A stretch of DNA of 63,931 nucleotides from CAYWKU01 sp964459325 (GTDB lineage Bacteria; RBG-13-61-14; CAYWKU01), in assembly GCA_964459325.1 (NCBI GenBank), contig CAYWKU010000019.1, positions 1 through 63,931 on the forward strand, given 5' to 3'. The notes beneath the pieces are model-generated. The model was not told the origin of the DNA. It saw only the letters and a program-made list of their open reading frames with translations, and searched no databases. Below are positions 50,004-58,899 of this stretch, one piece after another. A program made the position numbers and the translations under genes. The first letter of the stretch is position 1. Every line of letters starts with the position of its first letter.

Positions 50004-50944
50004 TGCTGAAGCTCAGAATATTGATAGTGGATGACAGCGTTACCATAAGGGAGCTGGTAAAAGACGCTTTCGAGAAGCGCGGCTTCCGCGTGCTTCCCGC
50101 CGCCGACGGCCAGGAGGCGCTGGAAGTAACACTCAAGGAAACCCCGGATATTATCATCAGCGACATTTCCATGCCCGGAATGGACGGCTGGGATTTCTGC
50201 GACCAGGTGCGTAAAAACCCGTATACATCCTTTATACCTTTCGTCTTCCTGTCCAAAAAAATCGAGGCGCCGGACAGAATCAAGGGACTCCAGATGGGCG
50301 CGGACGACTATCTCACCAAGCCGTTCGAGATGGAAGAGCTGGTGGCGAGGGTGGAGCTTATCCTGAACAGAACCATCAAGGCCCAGGAGGCCGCCTATTC
50401 CAAAAGCAAGGGCCTGAGCGGCTCCACTAAGGAAATGGCCCTGCCCGACCTGTTGCAACTTTTCAACGCCAACCGTAAAACCGGAATACTCAAAATAAGA
50501 AAATCTTCACAAATTGAGGGGTTCATAGCCTTCCAGGACGGAAACATCGTCGGCGCACAGCTGGATAAGTTCAGCCCGGTCAAGGCTGTGCAGCGCATGA
50601 TGCAATGGGACGATGCAAAGTTCGAGCTGGAACCGCTCCTGGAAAATCCCGGCGGTTACGCCCCCGAACTCGGAAGTATCGAAAGCATTCTGCTCGAAAG
50701 TTTCCGTATACAGGACGAGCTGGCGCGACTGCGGCAGGAAAGGCCCGTCGGTAAGGTGCAACTGGTCAGCGGGGCCCTGCGCAATCTGGGAGATTTAAAC
50801 GAACGGCAGAAAAAAGTGCTGGTCAGGGCCCGTTCGGCGAATAATGTGGATGAGTTGATGGAGATTGAAGACGTCAGCGACCTGGAAATATACGAAACTG
50901 TTCTGGATTTGATAGACAAAGGCGTTTTGAGGGAGGCCGGGTGA
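50003..50944 (+). CDS. Response regulator with DUF4388 (PATAN-type) output domain
   Basis: 313 residues. The receiver (RILIVDDSVTIRELVKDAF, IIISDISMPGMDGWDFC, YLTKPF) has all phosphorylation residues. Residues about 135-240 form a DUF4388 domain (MALPDLLQLFNANRKTGILKIRKSSQIEGFIAFQDGNIVGA, core LLQLFNANRKTGIL). A helical tail (RQKKVLVRARSANNVDELMEIEDVS) follows. The ATG at 50003 overlaps the MCP stop TGA. The open frame continues upstream inside the MCP but is not coding. DUF4388 regulators are common in deltaproteobacterial motility systems. Confidence 0.88.
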   Translation: MLKLRILIVDDSVTIRELVKDAFEKRGFRVLPAADGQEALEVTLKETPDIIISDISMPGMDGWDFCDQVRKNPYTSFIPFVFLSKKIEAPDRIKGLQMGADDYLTKPFEMEELVARVELILNRTIKAQEAAYSKSKGLSGSTKEMALPDLLQLFNANRKTGILKIRKSSQIEGFIAFQDGNIVGAQLDKFSPVKAVQRMMQWDDAKFELEPLLENPGGYAPELGSIESILLESFRIQDELARLRQERPVGKVQLVSGALRNLGDLNERQKKVLVRARSANNVDELMEIEDVSDLEIYETVLDLIDKGVLREAG

Positions 50945-53328
50945 TGACCGATAAAGCCAAGTACATAGGAATATTCAGGGAGGAGGCGTCCGAGCACCTG
51001 GATAACCTGAGCCTCGGTCTCCTTGAACTGGAACTCAGCGAGGGCGATGCCGAGCTTATCCACAGCCTGCTGCGCGCGGCCCATACTCTTAAAGGCTCGG
51101 CAAAAATGCTGGGCCTGGAGCAGATAGGCGAAATCGCCCACAAAATGGAGGATATATTCAAGGCCGTCGAGGACGGGGACCTGTCGGTATCCGCGGAAGC
51201 TGTCGATGCCCTGCTGGCGGGAACGGATTCCATTAAGGAAATCATGGAAAAAGTCGGTACGGAGGGACAACAGCCGCCGAACACTTCCGGAGTAGTTGAA
51301 AAACTTCTGAACGTGCTTGAAGGGTCAGAAGAGACGGAAAAAGCGGCCGAAAAACCTGCGGAAAAAAAGAAAGAGGGCAAGAAAAAGACGGGCAAAAAAT
51401 CCGGCAAAAAAACAGGCAAGAAAGCCGCCGCCGGGAAAGAAACGAAAACCGAAAAGGCGCCGGAAAAGAAGCCTCCGGCACCGCAGGCCTCCGGTGAGGA
51501 ACCCCCCGGTGAGAAAGCCCCGGAGCCTGTCGCCGCTGCCCCGAAGGAAGAGGAGCAAACTTCCCAAGAGCCTGAAAAATCGTCCACCCAGGACGCAATA
51601 AGGCGATACGCCAGGCAGGATAGGGATACCATCCGCGTAGATACCTACAAGCTCGACGACCTGCTCACCGTGGCGGGGGAGCTTCTGATAAACCGCACCA
51701 GAATAGAAAGCCATTACCACCACCTGAAGGGCCTCATAGAAGAGATGGAGAATATCGACGTTTCGGAAAGCACCAACGGCGGGGACCCGGCGAAAATAGT
51801 GGAATATCTGAAAAACTCGCTACTGGAAACAAAGGATAAGCTGAACGACGTCCACCAGAACATGGGGGAAACCCTCATCGACCTGGACCTTTACAGCCGC
51901 GACATACGCGACTATGCGATGAACCTGCGGGTATTGCCCGCCAGAGTGCTTTTCGATGAATTCTACCGCACGGTTAGAGATTTCTCGAGGGAATTGAAAA
52001 AGGAATTCCGCCTCGAAGTGACCGGCGGGGAAACGGAGTTGGACAAGCAGCTGCTGGAGGAGCTTCGACCTGCGCTGATTCACATCATCAGAAACTCCTG
52101 CGACCACGGGATTGAGGATCCCGAGGCAAGAAAGCACAAGGGCAAGCCGGCGGAAGGCGTGATAAATATCTACGCCTATCACAAGGGCCACAACGTAATA
52201 GTCGAGATTACAGACGACGGAAAGGGCATCGACCCCAAAGCCGTGCGCGATGTGGCGGTGGAAAGGGGGATAGTAAGCCGGTCGGCGGCCGATGAACTGA
52301 CCGACGACGAAGCCCGGTACCTGATACTGCAACCCAGCTTCAGCACTTCGAAAATAATCACCGATTTCTCCGGCCGGGGCGTGGGGATGGACGTGGTGAA
52401 AACCAATATAGAGCGCATAAAGGGCGATATCCGGGTAGAGTCCGAAAAGGATAAATACACGCGGATAACCCTGACCGCTCCCCTGACCCTTTCCATACTT
52501 AACGCTTTGCTCGTGAATGTGCGTGAAGATATCTACGCCATTCCGCTTACCTACGTGGAGGAAGCCATCCGGCTGCCGGTCCAGGCCATATTTACGGAAG
52601 CGGGCAGGGATGCCTTCAATCTGCGAGGGGAGGTCATACCGCTGGTCAAGCTGGAAAACCTGTTGGGATACGAGGCCAGGCCGGGACTTGATGAGATACC
52701 TGAAAAAGTGCCGGTGGTGGTGCTGAAATTCCGTAACCAACAGCTCGGACTGATAGTGGATTCCTATCTGAGAGACCAGGAGATAGTGGTAAAAAGCATG
52801 GGGAACTTCCTCGGCGAGATACCCTTTGTCGGCGGAGCCACGGTACTCCGGTACGGGGAACCGACAATAATACTTAACGTTTTCGACATCTTCGCCGCCG
52901 CCGAAAGATGGTCCGAAACCGGTATCAAGGACCAGTTCGAGCGGGCAATGGAAGGAAAACCAGAGCTGAAAATACTCGTTGTAGATGACTCCATCACCAC
53001 ACGGATGATGGAAAAAAGTATTCTCGAAGCCGCCGGCTATACTGTGGACCTGGCGGTAAGCGGCGAGGAGGCCGAAGAAAAGCTCCGGGACAACGATTAC
53101 AACCTGATAGTAACCGACGTGCAAATGCCCGGTATAGACGGCTTTGAGCTTACACGCAGGATAAGGGAGAAGGAAGAAACCAGGGAAATGCCGGTAGTCG
53201 TGGTCACCAGCCTGGCAAGCGATGAGGACAAGCGAAAAGGGGTTGAAGTAGGCGCACAGGCTTACATCGTTAAAGGCACCTTCGACCAGACTACACTTCT
53301 GGATACCGTTAAGAGTTTGATAAGCTGA
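50944..53328 (+). CDS. cheA: Hybrid CheA histidine kinase with C-terminal receiver
   Basis: 794 residues. The Hpt domain has H47 in AAHTLKGSAKML. A Lys/Pro/Glu-rich linker covers about 115-215. The dimerisation/HATPase domain has HIIRNSCDHGIEDPE, EITDDGKGID and GRGVGMDVVKTN. The CheW-like domain is at about 515-650. A receiver closes the chain (ILVVDDSITTRMMEKSIL, LIVTDVQMPGIDGFELT) at 675-794, with Asp present. The architecture matches FrzE-like or alternative-function kinases rather than classical flagellar CheA. The P2 domain is not evident. ATG 50944 overlaps the previous stop. It should phosphorylate its own receiver, the CheB at 53333 and the regulators nearby. Confidence 0.94.
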   Translation: MTDKAKYIGIFREEASEHLDNLSLGLLELELSEGDAELIHSLLRAAHTLKGSAKMLGLEQIGEIAHKMEDIFKAVEDGDLSVSAEAVDALLAGTDSIKEIMEKVGTEGQQPPNTSGVVEKLLNVLEGSEETEKAAEKPAEKKKEGKKKTGKKSGKKTGKKAAAGKETKTEKAPEKKPPAPQASGEEPPGEKAPEPVAAAPKEEEQTSQEPEKSSTQDAIRRYARQDRDTIRVDTYKLDDLLTVAGELLINRTRIESHYHHLKGLIEEMENIDVSESTNGGDPAKIVEYLKNSLLETKDKLNDVHQNMGETLIDLDLYSRDIRDYAMNLRVLPARVLFDEFYRTVRDFSRELKKEFRLEVTGGETELDKQLLEELRPALIHIIRNSCDHGIEDPEARKHKGKPAEGVINIYAYHKGHNVIVEITDDGKGIDPKAVRDVAVERGIVSRSAADELTDDEARYLILQPSFSTSKIITDFSGRGVGMDVVKTNIERIKGDIRVESEKDKYTRITLTAPLTLSILNALLVNVREDIYAIPLTYVEEAIRLPVQAIFTEAGRDAFNLRGEVIPLVKLENLLGYEARPGLDEIPEKVPVVVLKFRNQQLGLIVDSYLRDQEIVVKSMGNFLGEIPFVGGATVLRYGEPTIILNVFDIFAAAERWSETGIKDQFERAMEGKPELKILVVDDSITTRMMEKSILEAAGYTVDLAVSGEEAEEKLRDNDYNLIVTDVQMPGIDGFELTRRIREKEETREMPVVVVTSLASDEDKRKGVEVGAQAYIVKGTFDQTTLLDTVKSLIS

Positions 53329-53332
53329 TATA

Positions 53333-54400
53333 ATGATACGAGCTCTCATAGTGGATGATTCCCGGGTTATCCGGGAAGTGCTCAAGGACATTCTGTCCGG
53401 AAGCGAAATAGAAGTAGTGGGCGAGGCCCGCAACGGGGAGGAAGCGATCGAGCTGACGGGCAAGCTCAAGCCCGACATCATCACCATGGACGTCATGATG
53501 CCCGTTATGGACGGGTTGACTTCCGTAGAGCACATCATGGCCGAGCAGCCTACTCCCATCCTTATATTCGCCTCCAGCGTCAATCGCAAGGACGTAAACA
53601 TAGCCTTCGAGGCCATCCAGAAGGGCGCGCTGGACGTGGTGGAAAAGCCCGAGAGCTTAAGCCCCGACGACTTTAACCAGCTCAGGGATGTGCTGGTGCA
53701 GAAGATAAGGCTGCTTAGCAACATCAAGGTAATTCGCCACATAAAGGGTCGCCGGCGCAACAAGGTTGCGGAGCTTTCATACCTTCCCAAAAAGGCCGAT
53801 GCGGTAAAACCGGGGGCGAAAGTGCTGGCCGTCGGTGCCAGCACCGGCGGGCCCAAGGCCGTGATGAGCATTTTTAACACCCTCCCGGCCGAATTTCCCG
53901 TGGGGGCGCTGCTGGTACAACATATAGGCTCGAACTTCACCTCGGGCTTCGTAGACTGGCTCAATCGGGATACCGCTCTGTTGGTCAAAACTGCGGAGGA
54001 AGGGGAAAAGGTGGAACCGGGGAAGGTGCTGGTGGCGCCCGGCGATGTACACATGGAAGTGGAAAATGAGCGTATCAGGTTCTCAAACGGTCCCCTGGTT
54101 AACAACTGTCGCCCCTCGGTGGACGTTATGTTCAAATCCGTGGCGCGCGAGTACGGAAATCAGGCCATGGCGGTGCTGCTTACCGGAATGGGACGGGACG
54201 GAGCCGAGGGGATGATGGCCATCAAACAGCGCAACGGCGCAACGCTGGTGCAGGATGAGAAAAGTTCGGTTATATTCGGAATGCCCAAAAGCGCGGTCGA
54301 GTTGGGCGCAGCGGATAAAATTGTTACATTAAAGGAAATCCCCGACGAAATAGTAAAACTGGTAGGGGGAACCCATAATGGCCAGAATACTGGTAGTTGA
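53333..54400 (+). CDS. cheB: Protein-glutamate methylesterase CheB
   Basis: 355 residues: a receiver (RALIVDDSRVIREVLKDIL, DIITMDVMMPVMDGL) and a catalytic domain with ASTGGPKAV (nucleophile Ser), VQHIGSNFTSGF and LLTGMGRDGAEGM (His and Asp of the triad). It removes methyl groups added by the CheR at 43539. Starts four bases after cheA. Its 3' end overlaps the next receiver gene by 23 bases. Confidence 0.96.
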   Translation: MIRALIVDDSRVIREVLKDILSGSEIEVVGEARNGEEAIELTGKLKPDIITMDVMMPVMDGLTSVEHIMAEQPTPILIFASSVNRKDVNIAFEAIQKGALDVVEKPESLSPDDFNQLRDVLVQKIRLLSNIKVIRHIKGRRRNKVAELSYLPKKADAVKPGAKVLAVGASTGGPKAVMSIFNTLPAEFPVGALLVQHIGSNFTSGFVDWLNRDTALLVKTAEEGEKVEPGKVLVAPGDVHMEVENERIRFSNGPLVNNCRPSVDVMFKSVAREYGNQAMAVLLTGMGRDGAEGMMAIKQRNGATLVQDEKSSVIFGMPKSAVELGAADKIVTLKEIPDEIVKLVGGTHNGQNTGS

Positions 54401-54746
54401 CGACTCCGATTATGTGCTCGAGTTCACCAGGGATGCCTTGGAGGGCGAAGGCCATGAAGTGTTTATAGCCCGGAACGGATTGGAAGCGAACAAAATAATC
54501 TTTTCGTCCGGCACCAGGCCGGATCTCATACTACTGGACATCGTCATGCCCATGCTCAACGGCGACAAGGTTATGCAGGCTTTCAAACAGAGTGAAACCA
54601 CAAAAAGCATTCCCGTGCTGTTTTACAGCACAAAAAGCGAAAATGAGCTTCAGGGGCTGGTGGAAAAGCACAAGAATGAAGGTTATCTGAAAAAGCCGAT
54701 GAACGCCGATGAACTTTGCGAGGCCATTCGCGAATTTCTCCCTTAG
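54378..54746 (+). CDS. CheY-like single-domain response regulator
   Basis: 122 residues, receiver only. ILVVDDSDYVLEFTRDAL, LILLDIVMPMLNGDKVM and YLKKPM carry the DD pair, phospho-Asp and Lys. It overlaps the cheB end in another frame, with GGTAGGGGG as RBS. Last gene of the cluster and the likely diffusible output or phosphate sink. The flagellar switch-binding role of CheY is not proven; no flagellar genes are present. Confidence 0.9.
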   Translation: MARILVVDDSDYVLEFTRDALEGEGHEVFIARNGLEANKIIFSSGTRPDLILLDIVMPMLNGDKVMQAFKQSETTKSIPVLFYSTKSENELQGLVEKHKNEGYLKKPMNADELCEAIREFLP

Positions 54747-54842
54747 TTCTTCCCCACTGGAAAACATGAACATTTGAAGAAATTACTGCAGGCTCGGAGA
54801 GCAATGTCGGCTCGACCTTCGATGTAGAATGAAAATTCCAAC

Positions 54843-54965
54843 AGGGTGTTGAAAAATGCTATTTTTCGTAACGCCCGGACGGGCAAAGGGCGCCTTAATA
54901 GAATCAGTTACTTACAAGTGCCGCCAGGGATGGCGGCGTTACGTTTCAGACTTTTTCAACAGCCT
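54843..54965. repeat. MITE-like inverted-repeat element, copy 2 (123 bp)
   Basis: Same ends as the element at 2266-2411: AGGGTGTTGAAAAA on the left and TTTTTCAACAGCCT (one change) on the right. The interior is nearly identical except for a deletion of about 24 bases in the middle. It separates the che cluster from the convergent SPFH gene and could also act as a hairpin at their 3' ends. 54747-54842 contains nothing else recognisable. Confidence 0.85.
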
Positions 54966-54975
54966 GCTAAGGATT

Positions 54976-56133
54976 TCATTCCATTTTGTTGCCGCAATTG
55001 GGGCAGAACTTGGCCCCGGGTGACAGCTCGGCCTCGCAGTTGGGGCATTTGGGCGCGGCCTCCATCTTATTGCCGCAGTCGGGGCAGAATTTTGCGCCCG
55101 CCGGAGTGTCAGAGCCGCAATTCGGGCATTTAGAGCCCGCTTGCTGTATTGCAGCGCCGCAGTTGTAGCAGAACTTGGCGCCCGGCCGATTTTCGGTGCC
55201 GCACTCGGAGCATTGTACACCCTGAGCGGCTCCCGCCCCTTGCGCCCCCTGGTTACCCTGTCCGCCCCCCCCTTGCTGGAACATGCCGGGCATGGCCATT
55301 CCAAAGCCGATGCCGGCTCCCATTCCCATTCCCGCCATGGCGCCCTGAGCGCCCGCGCCGGGGTTTTCGGCGGCCGATTCCAGCGCGGTCATGGCCTTGT
55401 ATTTCATGTACTGGGTCATCTGGTCGCCCTGTACCCCGCCAAACACTCCCGCCGATGTCCTCTCGTCCAGGGTTTTCTGGACCTCCTCCGGTGGGGTAAT
55501 GGCCTGGATGAAGAAGTCCACCAGCTCCATACCGTACTTGGTAAACTGGTCGCCGATACGCACCTTCGCCGCCGCGCTGAGTTCGTCGTACATGGCTGCC
55601 AGGTCGAGGACGGTGTCGAGGTTCTCTCCCAAGAGGTCAATCAGCCGTGCGACAACGGCGCTTCTCAGGTAATCCTTCACCTGGTCGGTGCTGTAAACTC
55701 CTTCCGTGCCCACCATGGTATTCACGAACACCAGGGGGTTGTTTATGCGCATGGTGTAGGAGCCGAAAGCTCTTAGCCTGATGGAGCCGAATTCCTTGTC
55801 GCGGTACAGGATAGGCTCCATCGTACCCCACTTGAGGTTGTTGAAAAGTTTTAAGTTGATGAAATAAACCTCGGCGCGGAAGGGGCTGGTAAAACCGAAT
55901 GGGAGACTTAAAGCCTTGGTTATTATCGGAAGGTTAAGTGTAGTCAGAGTATGCCTGCCGGGGCCAAGCGCATCGAGCGCTTTTCCGTCGCGGAAGAACA
56001 CGGCGGCCTGGTTTTCACGCACTATGCACTGAGCGCCCATCTTTATCTCGCCGCTGCCTTCCTCCGGCACGCGGCTTACGATGGTGTCCCCGGTCTGGTC
56101 AAACCATTCAATAACTTCGAGAAACTGTGACAT
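54976..56133 (-). CDS. SPFH-domain protein with three C-terminal zinc ribbons
   Basis: 385 residues. Residues 1-230 match the virion-core/SPFH-like family (FLEVIEWFDQTGDTIVSRVPEEGSGEIKMGAQCIVRENQAAVFFRDGKALDALGPGRHTL, core RENQAAVFFRDGK). A Gly/Met/Gln-rich linker (265-300) leads to three CxxC-x9-11-CxxC ribbons (CSEC..CYNC, CPNC..CPDC, CPNC..CPNC). There is no transmembrane segment. Homologues are membrane-associated or stress-response scaffolds; the function is unproven. A minus-strand promoter (TATAAT at 56174-56169) and GGGGGAAG RBS precede it. Confidence 0.88.
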   Translation of the reverse strand: MSQFLEVIEWFDQTGDTIVSRVPEEGSGEIKMGAQCIVRENQAAVFFRDGKALDALGPGRHTLTTLNLPIITKALSLPFGFTSPFRAEVYFINLKLFNNLKWGTMEPILYRDKEFGSIRLRAFGSYTMRINNPLVFVNTMVGTEGVYSTDQVKDYLRSAVVARLIDLLGENLDTVLDLAAMYDELSAAAKVRIGDQFTKYGMELVDFFIQAITPPEEVQKTLDERTSAGVFGGVQGDQMTQYMKYKAMTALESAAENPGAGAQGAMAGMGMGAGIGFGMAMPGMFQQGGGGQGNQGAQGAGAAQGVQCSECGTENRPGAKFCYNCGAAIQQAGSKCPNCGSDTPAGAKFCPDCGNKMEAAPKCPNCEAELSPGAKFCPNCGNKME

Positions 56134-56168
56134 CTCTTCCCCCGTTTATTTAATAGAATTGAGCTTAA

Positions 56169-56197
56169 ATTATAGCACAAAAGAGCCTTTGTTGGAA
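56169..56197 (-). promoter_or_regulatory. Promoter of the SPFH/zinc-ribbon gene
   Basis: On the minus strand: TTCCAA, a 17-bp spacer, then a perfect TATAAT (complement of 56169-56174). The -35 is weak. It lies 36 bases before the start at 56133. The remainder of the gap to larE at 56330 shows no further signal. Confidence 0.5.
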
Positions 56198-56329
56198 GTT
56201 AAAATTTCATTATTGAACGAAGTTGGATGGACACAAGGTTTACTCCTGCGAATTGAGAATACGCCGAAAATCGGAACTCTGGCCTGCCGTTACGCTTCGT
56301 GTTACCATCATGAAAAAGGTGCTCCGAAA

Positions 56330-57157
56330 ATGGCGGAAAAGTATACGCAACTTCGGGATTTGCTCCAGTCATACAAATCGATTCTGGTTTGTTTTTCGGG
56401 GGGCGTGGATTCGAGCTTCCTGTTGAAATCGGCCGTGGATACTCTGGGTAAGAAAAATGCCGTCGGGTTGTTGTTTGAAAGCCATTTATACCCCCGCCGG
56501 ATTCTGGATGAAGCCCGCGCAACGGCAAATCAGATAGGAGCAAGGTTGGAGGTTGCAGAGCTTGAACTGCTGGAAGTCCCGGCCATACGCGCCAACCCCG
56601 CCGACAGGTGTTATCACTGCAAGCGCCACATCATGGAGGCCGCCCTCAACATGGCGCGTTCCTGTGGCTTTGAGCACGTGGCGGACGGCACGATGGCCGA
56701 CGACCTCGGGGGACACCGCCCCGGCCTGAAGGCTCTCGAAGAATTGGGTATAAAAAGTCCGTTGGCCCAAGTCGGCTTAAGCAAGGAAAAAATCAGAGAG
56801 ATGAGCAAAAAGCTCGGGTTGAGCACGTGGGATAAACGGAGCTACACCTGCCTGGCGACCCGGTTTCCGGCGGGTGAGGAGATAACCCGGGAGAAGCTGG
56901 ATATGGTGGATAAATGCGAAGTCTCCCTCGAGGAGGAAGGCTTCGATTTTTACAGGGTCAGGTATCACGGGGACGTCGCCCGGGTTGAGCTGGCGACGGA
57001 AGATATACCGCGCATATTCGAAAATGACCGACATAAGAGCATAGCGCAGGCTTTCCGCGCAGCCGGATTTCGTTACGTGTCCGTTGACCTGGAAGGCTAC
57101 CGCTCCGGTAGCGTGAGCGAGCCCGGTGGGGGCGCAAAGTTAAAAGAGGCGGAATGA
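56330..57157 (+). CDS. larE: LarE-type ATP-dependent sacrificial sulfur transferase
   Basis: 275 residues. The PP-loop (CFSGGVDSSFLLKSAVD) and C174 in TCLATRFPAGE, equivalent to the sacrificial Cys176 of Lactiplantibacillus LarE, identify it. A further pair, C94 and C97 (RCYHCK), is also present. LarE donates cysteine sulfur to the pyridinium dithiocarboxylate precursor of the nickel-pincer cofactor. larA, larB and larC are not in the window, so another thiolation role is possible. ATG at 56330 is chosen from the family start; the open frame runs upstream without RBS. The next gene overlaps its stop (ATGA). Confidence 0.88.
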   Translation: MAEKYTQLRDLLQSYKSILVCFSGGVDSSFLLKSAVDTLGKKNAVGLLFESHLYPRRILDEARATANQIGARLEVAELELLEVPAIRANPADRCYHCKRHIMEAALNMARSCGFEHVADGTMADDLGGHRPGLKALEELGIKSPLAQVGLSKEKIREMSKKLGLSTWDKRSYTCLATRFPAGEEITREKLDMVDKCEVSLEEEGFDFYRVRYHGDVARVELATEDIPRIFENDRHKSIAQAFRAAGFRYVSVDLEGYRSGSVSEPGGGAKLKEAE

Positions 57158-57624
57158 GGCTACCCCGGATAAGAAAGAACGTTATACCGCGCGGCGAGGA
57201 AGGCCGCCGCATAAAGGGAAGATTTGAGGACGAAAACGCCTGCAAAAGATGCGGCAAATGCTGCTATCAGGGATTCATCGTCAAGGGGCTTTACATCATG
57301 ATACCCGAATTGCCTTGCCGGTATCTTAAACCGGACGGCAACGGGCGAACGATATGCGAAGTTTACGAGAACCGGGACAAAATCGATTGGTGCAACACCG
57401 CCAATGTCAAGACCGTAAAGGAGGGTCTTTTCCCCCCGGATTGCGCATACGTGCAGGGAGTTATCAATTACCGGGGGAAAATCCTGCCCCCTCCCGAACA
57501 GGAGGAGCGTATAAACAGGGAGCTTTTCAAAAGGGTCAAGCGGATGAGCTGCCCCGAGCCGATACGATTGGAGGATTGGCTCAACTTTCTGTCCCGGTTG
57601 ATGAGCTCGGTGGGTAAGGAGTAA
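57154..57624 (+). CDS. YkgJ-like cysteine-cluster protein (CxxCxxCC)
   Basis: 156 residues with the motif CKRCGKCC (57240s) and further cysteines in ELPCRYL, TICEVYE, DWCNTAN and PPDCAYV. This is the CxxCxxCC family, thought to bind zinc or an iron-sulfur cluster. Function is unknown. It is coupled by ATGA to larE and followed 27 bases later by the AnSME-like radical SAM gene. That suggests a common thiolation or maturation pathway, which is an inference. Confidence 0.75.
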   Translation: MRLPRIRKNVIPRGEEGRRIKGRFEDENACKRCGKCCYQGFIVKGLYIMIPELPCRYLKPDGNGRTICEVYENRDKIDWCNTANVKTVKEGLFPPDCAYVQGVINYRGKILPPPEQEERINRELFKRVKRMSCPEPIRLEDWLNFLSRLMSSVGKE

Positions 57625-57651
57625 ATCATATCCCATTGTAAGTTGCCTATT

Positions 57652-58833
57652 ATGGAGCCTTTTCAGCTTTTAATAAAACCGGTGGCCGCCGACTGCAACA
57701 TGGTCTGCAGCTACTGTTTCTACCGGCCCAAGAACCAGCTTTTCGGCCCGGGCCCTCACCGCATGTCCGACGAGACTCTCGAGCGCATGATAAGCGATTT
57801 CATGGGTTACGGTTTCGACCCTTCCGTATTTGTGTGGCAAGGCGGCGAGCCGGTGATGGCGGGGCTGGAATTTTTCGAGAAGGTGGTATCGCTGCAGCAG
57901 GCCTACGGCAGGCCCGGCCGCAGGGTGGGAAACGCCCTCCAGACCAACGGGGTCATGCTTGACCGCATGTGGGCCGATTTTCTAAGCGAGTACAGTTTTC
58001 TGGTGGGCTTGAGCCTGGACGGACCGCGCGACGTTCACGACGCTTGCCGGAAAATGCCCTCCGGCTCCGGAACATTCACGGAGGTGATGAAAGCGGGCGA
58101 GATGTTGCGGGCGCGAGGGGTGGCTGTAAACGCGCTGTCGGTGGTCAGCGGCGCCAACGTTACCAAGGCCAAAGAAGTGTACCGCTTTTTCCGGCGCGAG
58201 GGATTTCATGAGTTGCAGTTTATTCCCTGCCTGGAGAGCAGCCCCATTTCGGGGGGCATAGCCGATTTCTGCCCTTCACCCGACGATTACGGCCGGTTTC
58301 TGTGCGAGCTTTTCGACGAATGGATAGCTGACGGGGTGGGCGAAGTCAGCCTGCGGACGTTTGACAGCTTCGTATCCAGCGCCGCCGGTATGGGCGCCAC
58401 TGTTTGCACCTTCGGGCCGAGATGCGCCACCTACCTTTTAATTGAGCACAACGGCGATGTTTACCCCTGCGACTTTTTCGTCGAGCCCAAATGGAAAATC
58501 GGGGAAATGTCCGAAGCTCCGCTTCGGGATTTCTTCGACATGGAGAGGGAAAAGCAATTCAAGCGAATGAAACCCTCGCCGGATAAGGGTTGTTTTGAGT
58601 GCAAGTGGTGGGAATATTGCCACGCCGGATGCGTGAAGGACTGGATAAACTCCCGCGGCAAGGGCGCACGTAAAACGTACTTCTGCAAGTCGTACCAAAT
58701 GTTTCTGGAGCACGCTAACGATGAGTTGGTCCGACTCGCCCGGCGGGTTACCGGGGAGCGGCCCGGCAGAAACGACCCTTGCCCGTGCGGTAGCGGCAAG
58801 AAATACAAGAAATGTTGCATGAAAGAAACATAG
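57652..58833 (+). CDS. Anaerobic sulfatase-maturase-like radical SAM/SPASM enzyme with SEC-C tail
   Basis: 393 residues from ATG 57652. PFQLLIKPVAADCNMVCSYCFY (core C15-x3-C19-x2-C22) is the family start, which decides against the TTG at 57643. It continues with WQGGEPVMAGLEFF, LQTNGVMLD and SLDGPRDVHD. A SPASM region follows (HNGDVYPCDFFVEPKWKIG, GCFECKWWEYCHAGCVKD) with auxiliary cluster cysteines. The last 20 residues are a SEC-C zinc motif (NDPCPCGSGKKYKKCC). AnSMEs oxidise Cys or Ser to formylglycine in sulfatases; the sulfatase-like protein at 60007 lacks that residue, so the substrate lies elsewhere or is a different peptide. Confidence 0.88.
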   Translation: MEPFQLLIKPVAADCNMVCSYCFYRPKNQLFGPGPHRMSDETLERMISDFMGYGFDPSVFVWQGGEPVMAGLEFFEKVVSLQQAYGRPGRRVGNALQTNGVMLDRMWADFLSEYSFLVGLSLDGPRDVHDACRKMPSGSGTFTEVMKAGEMLRARGVAVNALSVVSGANVTKAKEVYRFFRREGFHELQFIPCLESSPISGGIADFCPSPDDYGRFLCELFDEWIADGVGEVSLRTFDSFVSSAAGMGATVCTFGPRCATYLLIEHNGDVYPCDFFVEPKWKIGEMSEAPLRDFFDMEREKQFKRMKPSPDKGCFECKWWEYCHAGCVKDWINSRGKGARKTYFCKSYQMFLEHANDELVRLARRVTGERPGRNDPCPCGSGKKYKKCCMKET

Positions 58834-58899
58834 TTACTTGACCGATACCGAAAATTCTGTTTTACTTTCCTTGAATAGGGAAAAGGGTAGACGGATAAA

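Noticed and set aside
51820..54135. 771-residue open frame on the minus strand
   Set aside because: Shadow of cheA and cheB; spans two real genes and has low-complexity composition.
56081..56329. Upstream extension of the larE frame
   Set aside because: Runs through the promoter and start of the divergent SPFH gene and lacks an RBS; LarE similarity begins at 56330.
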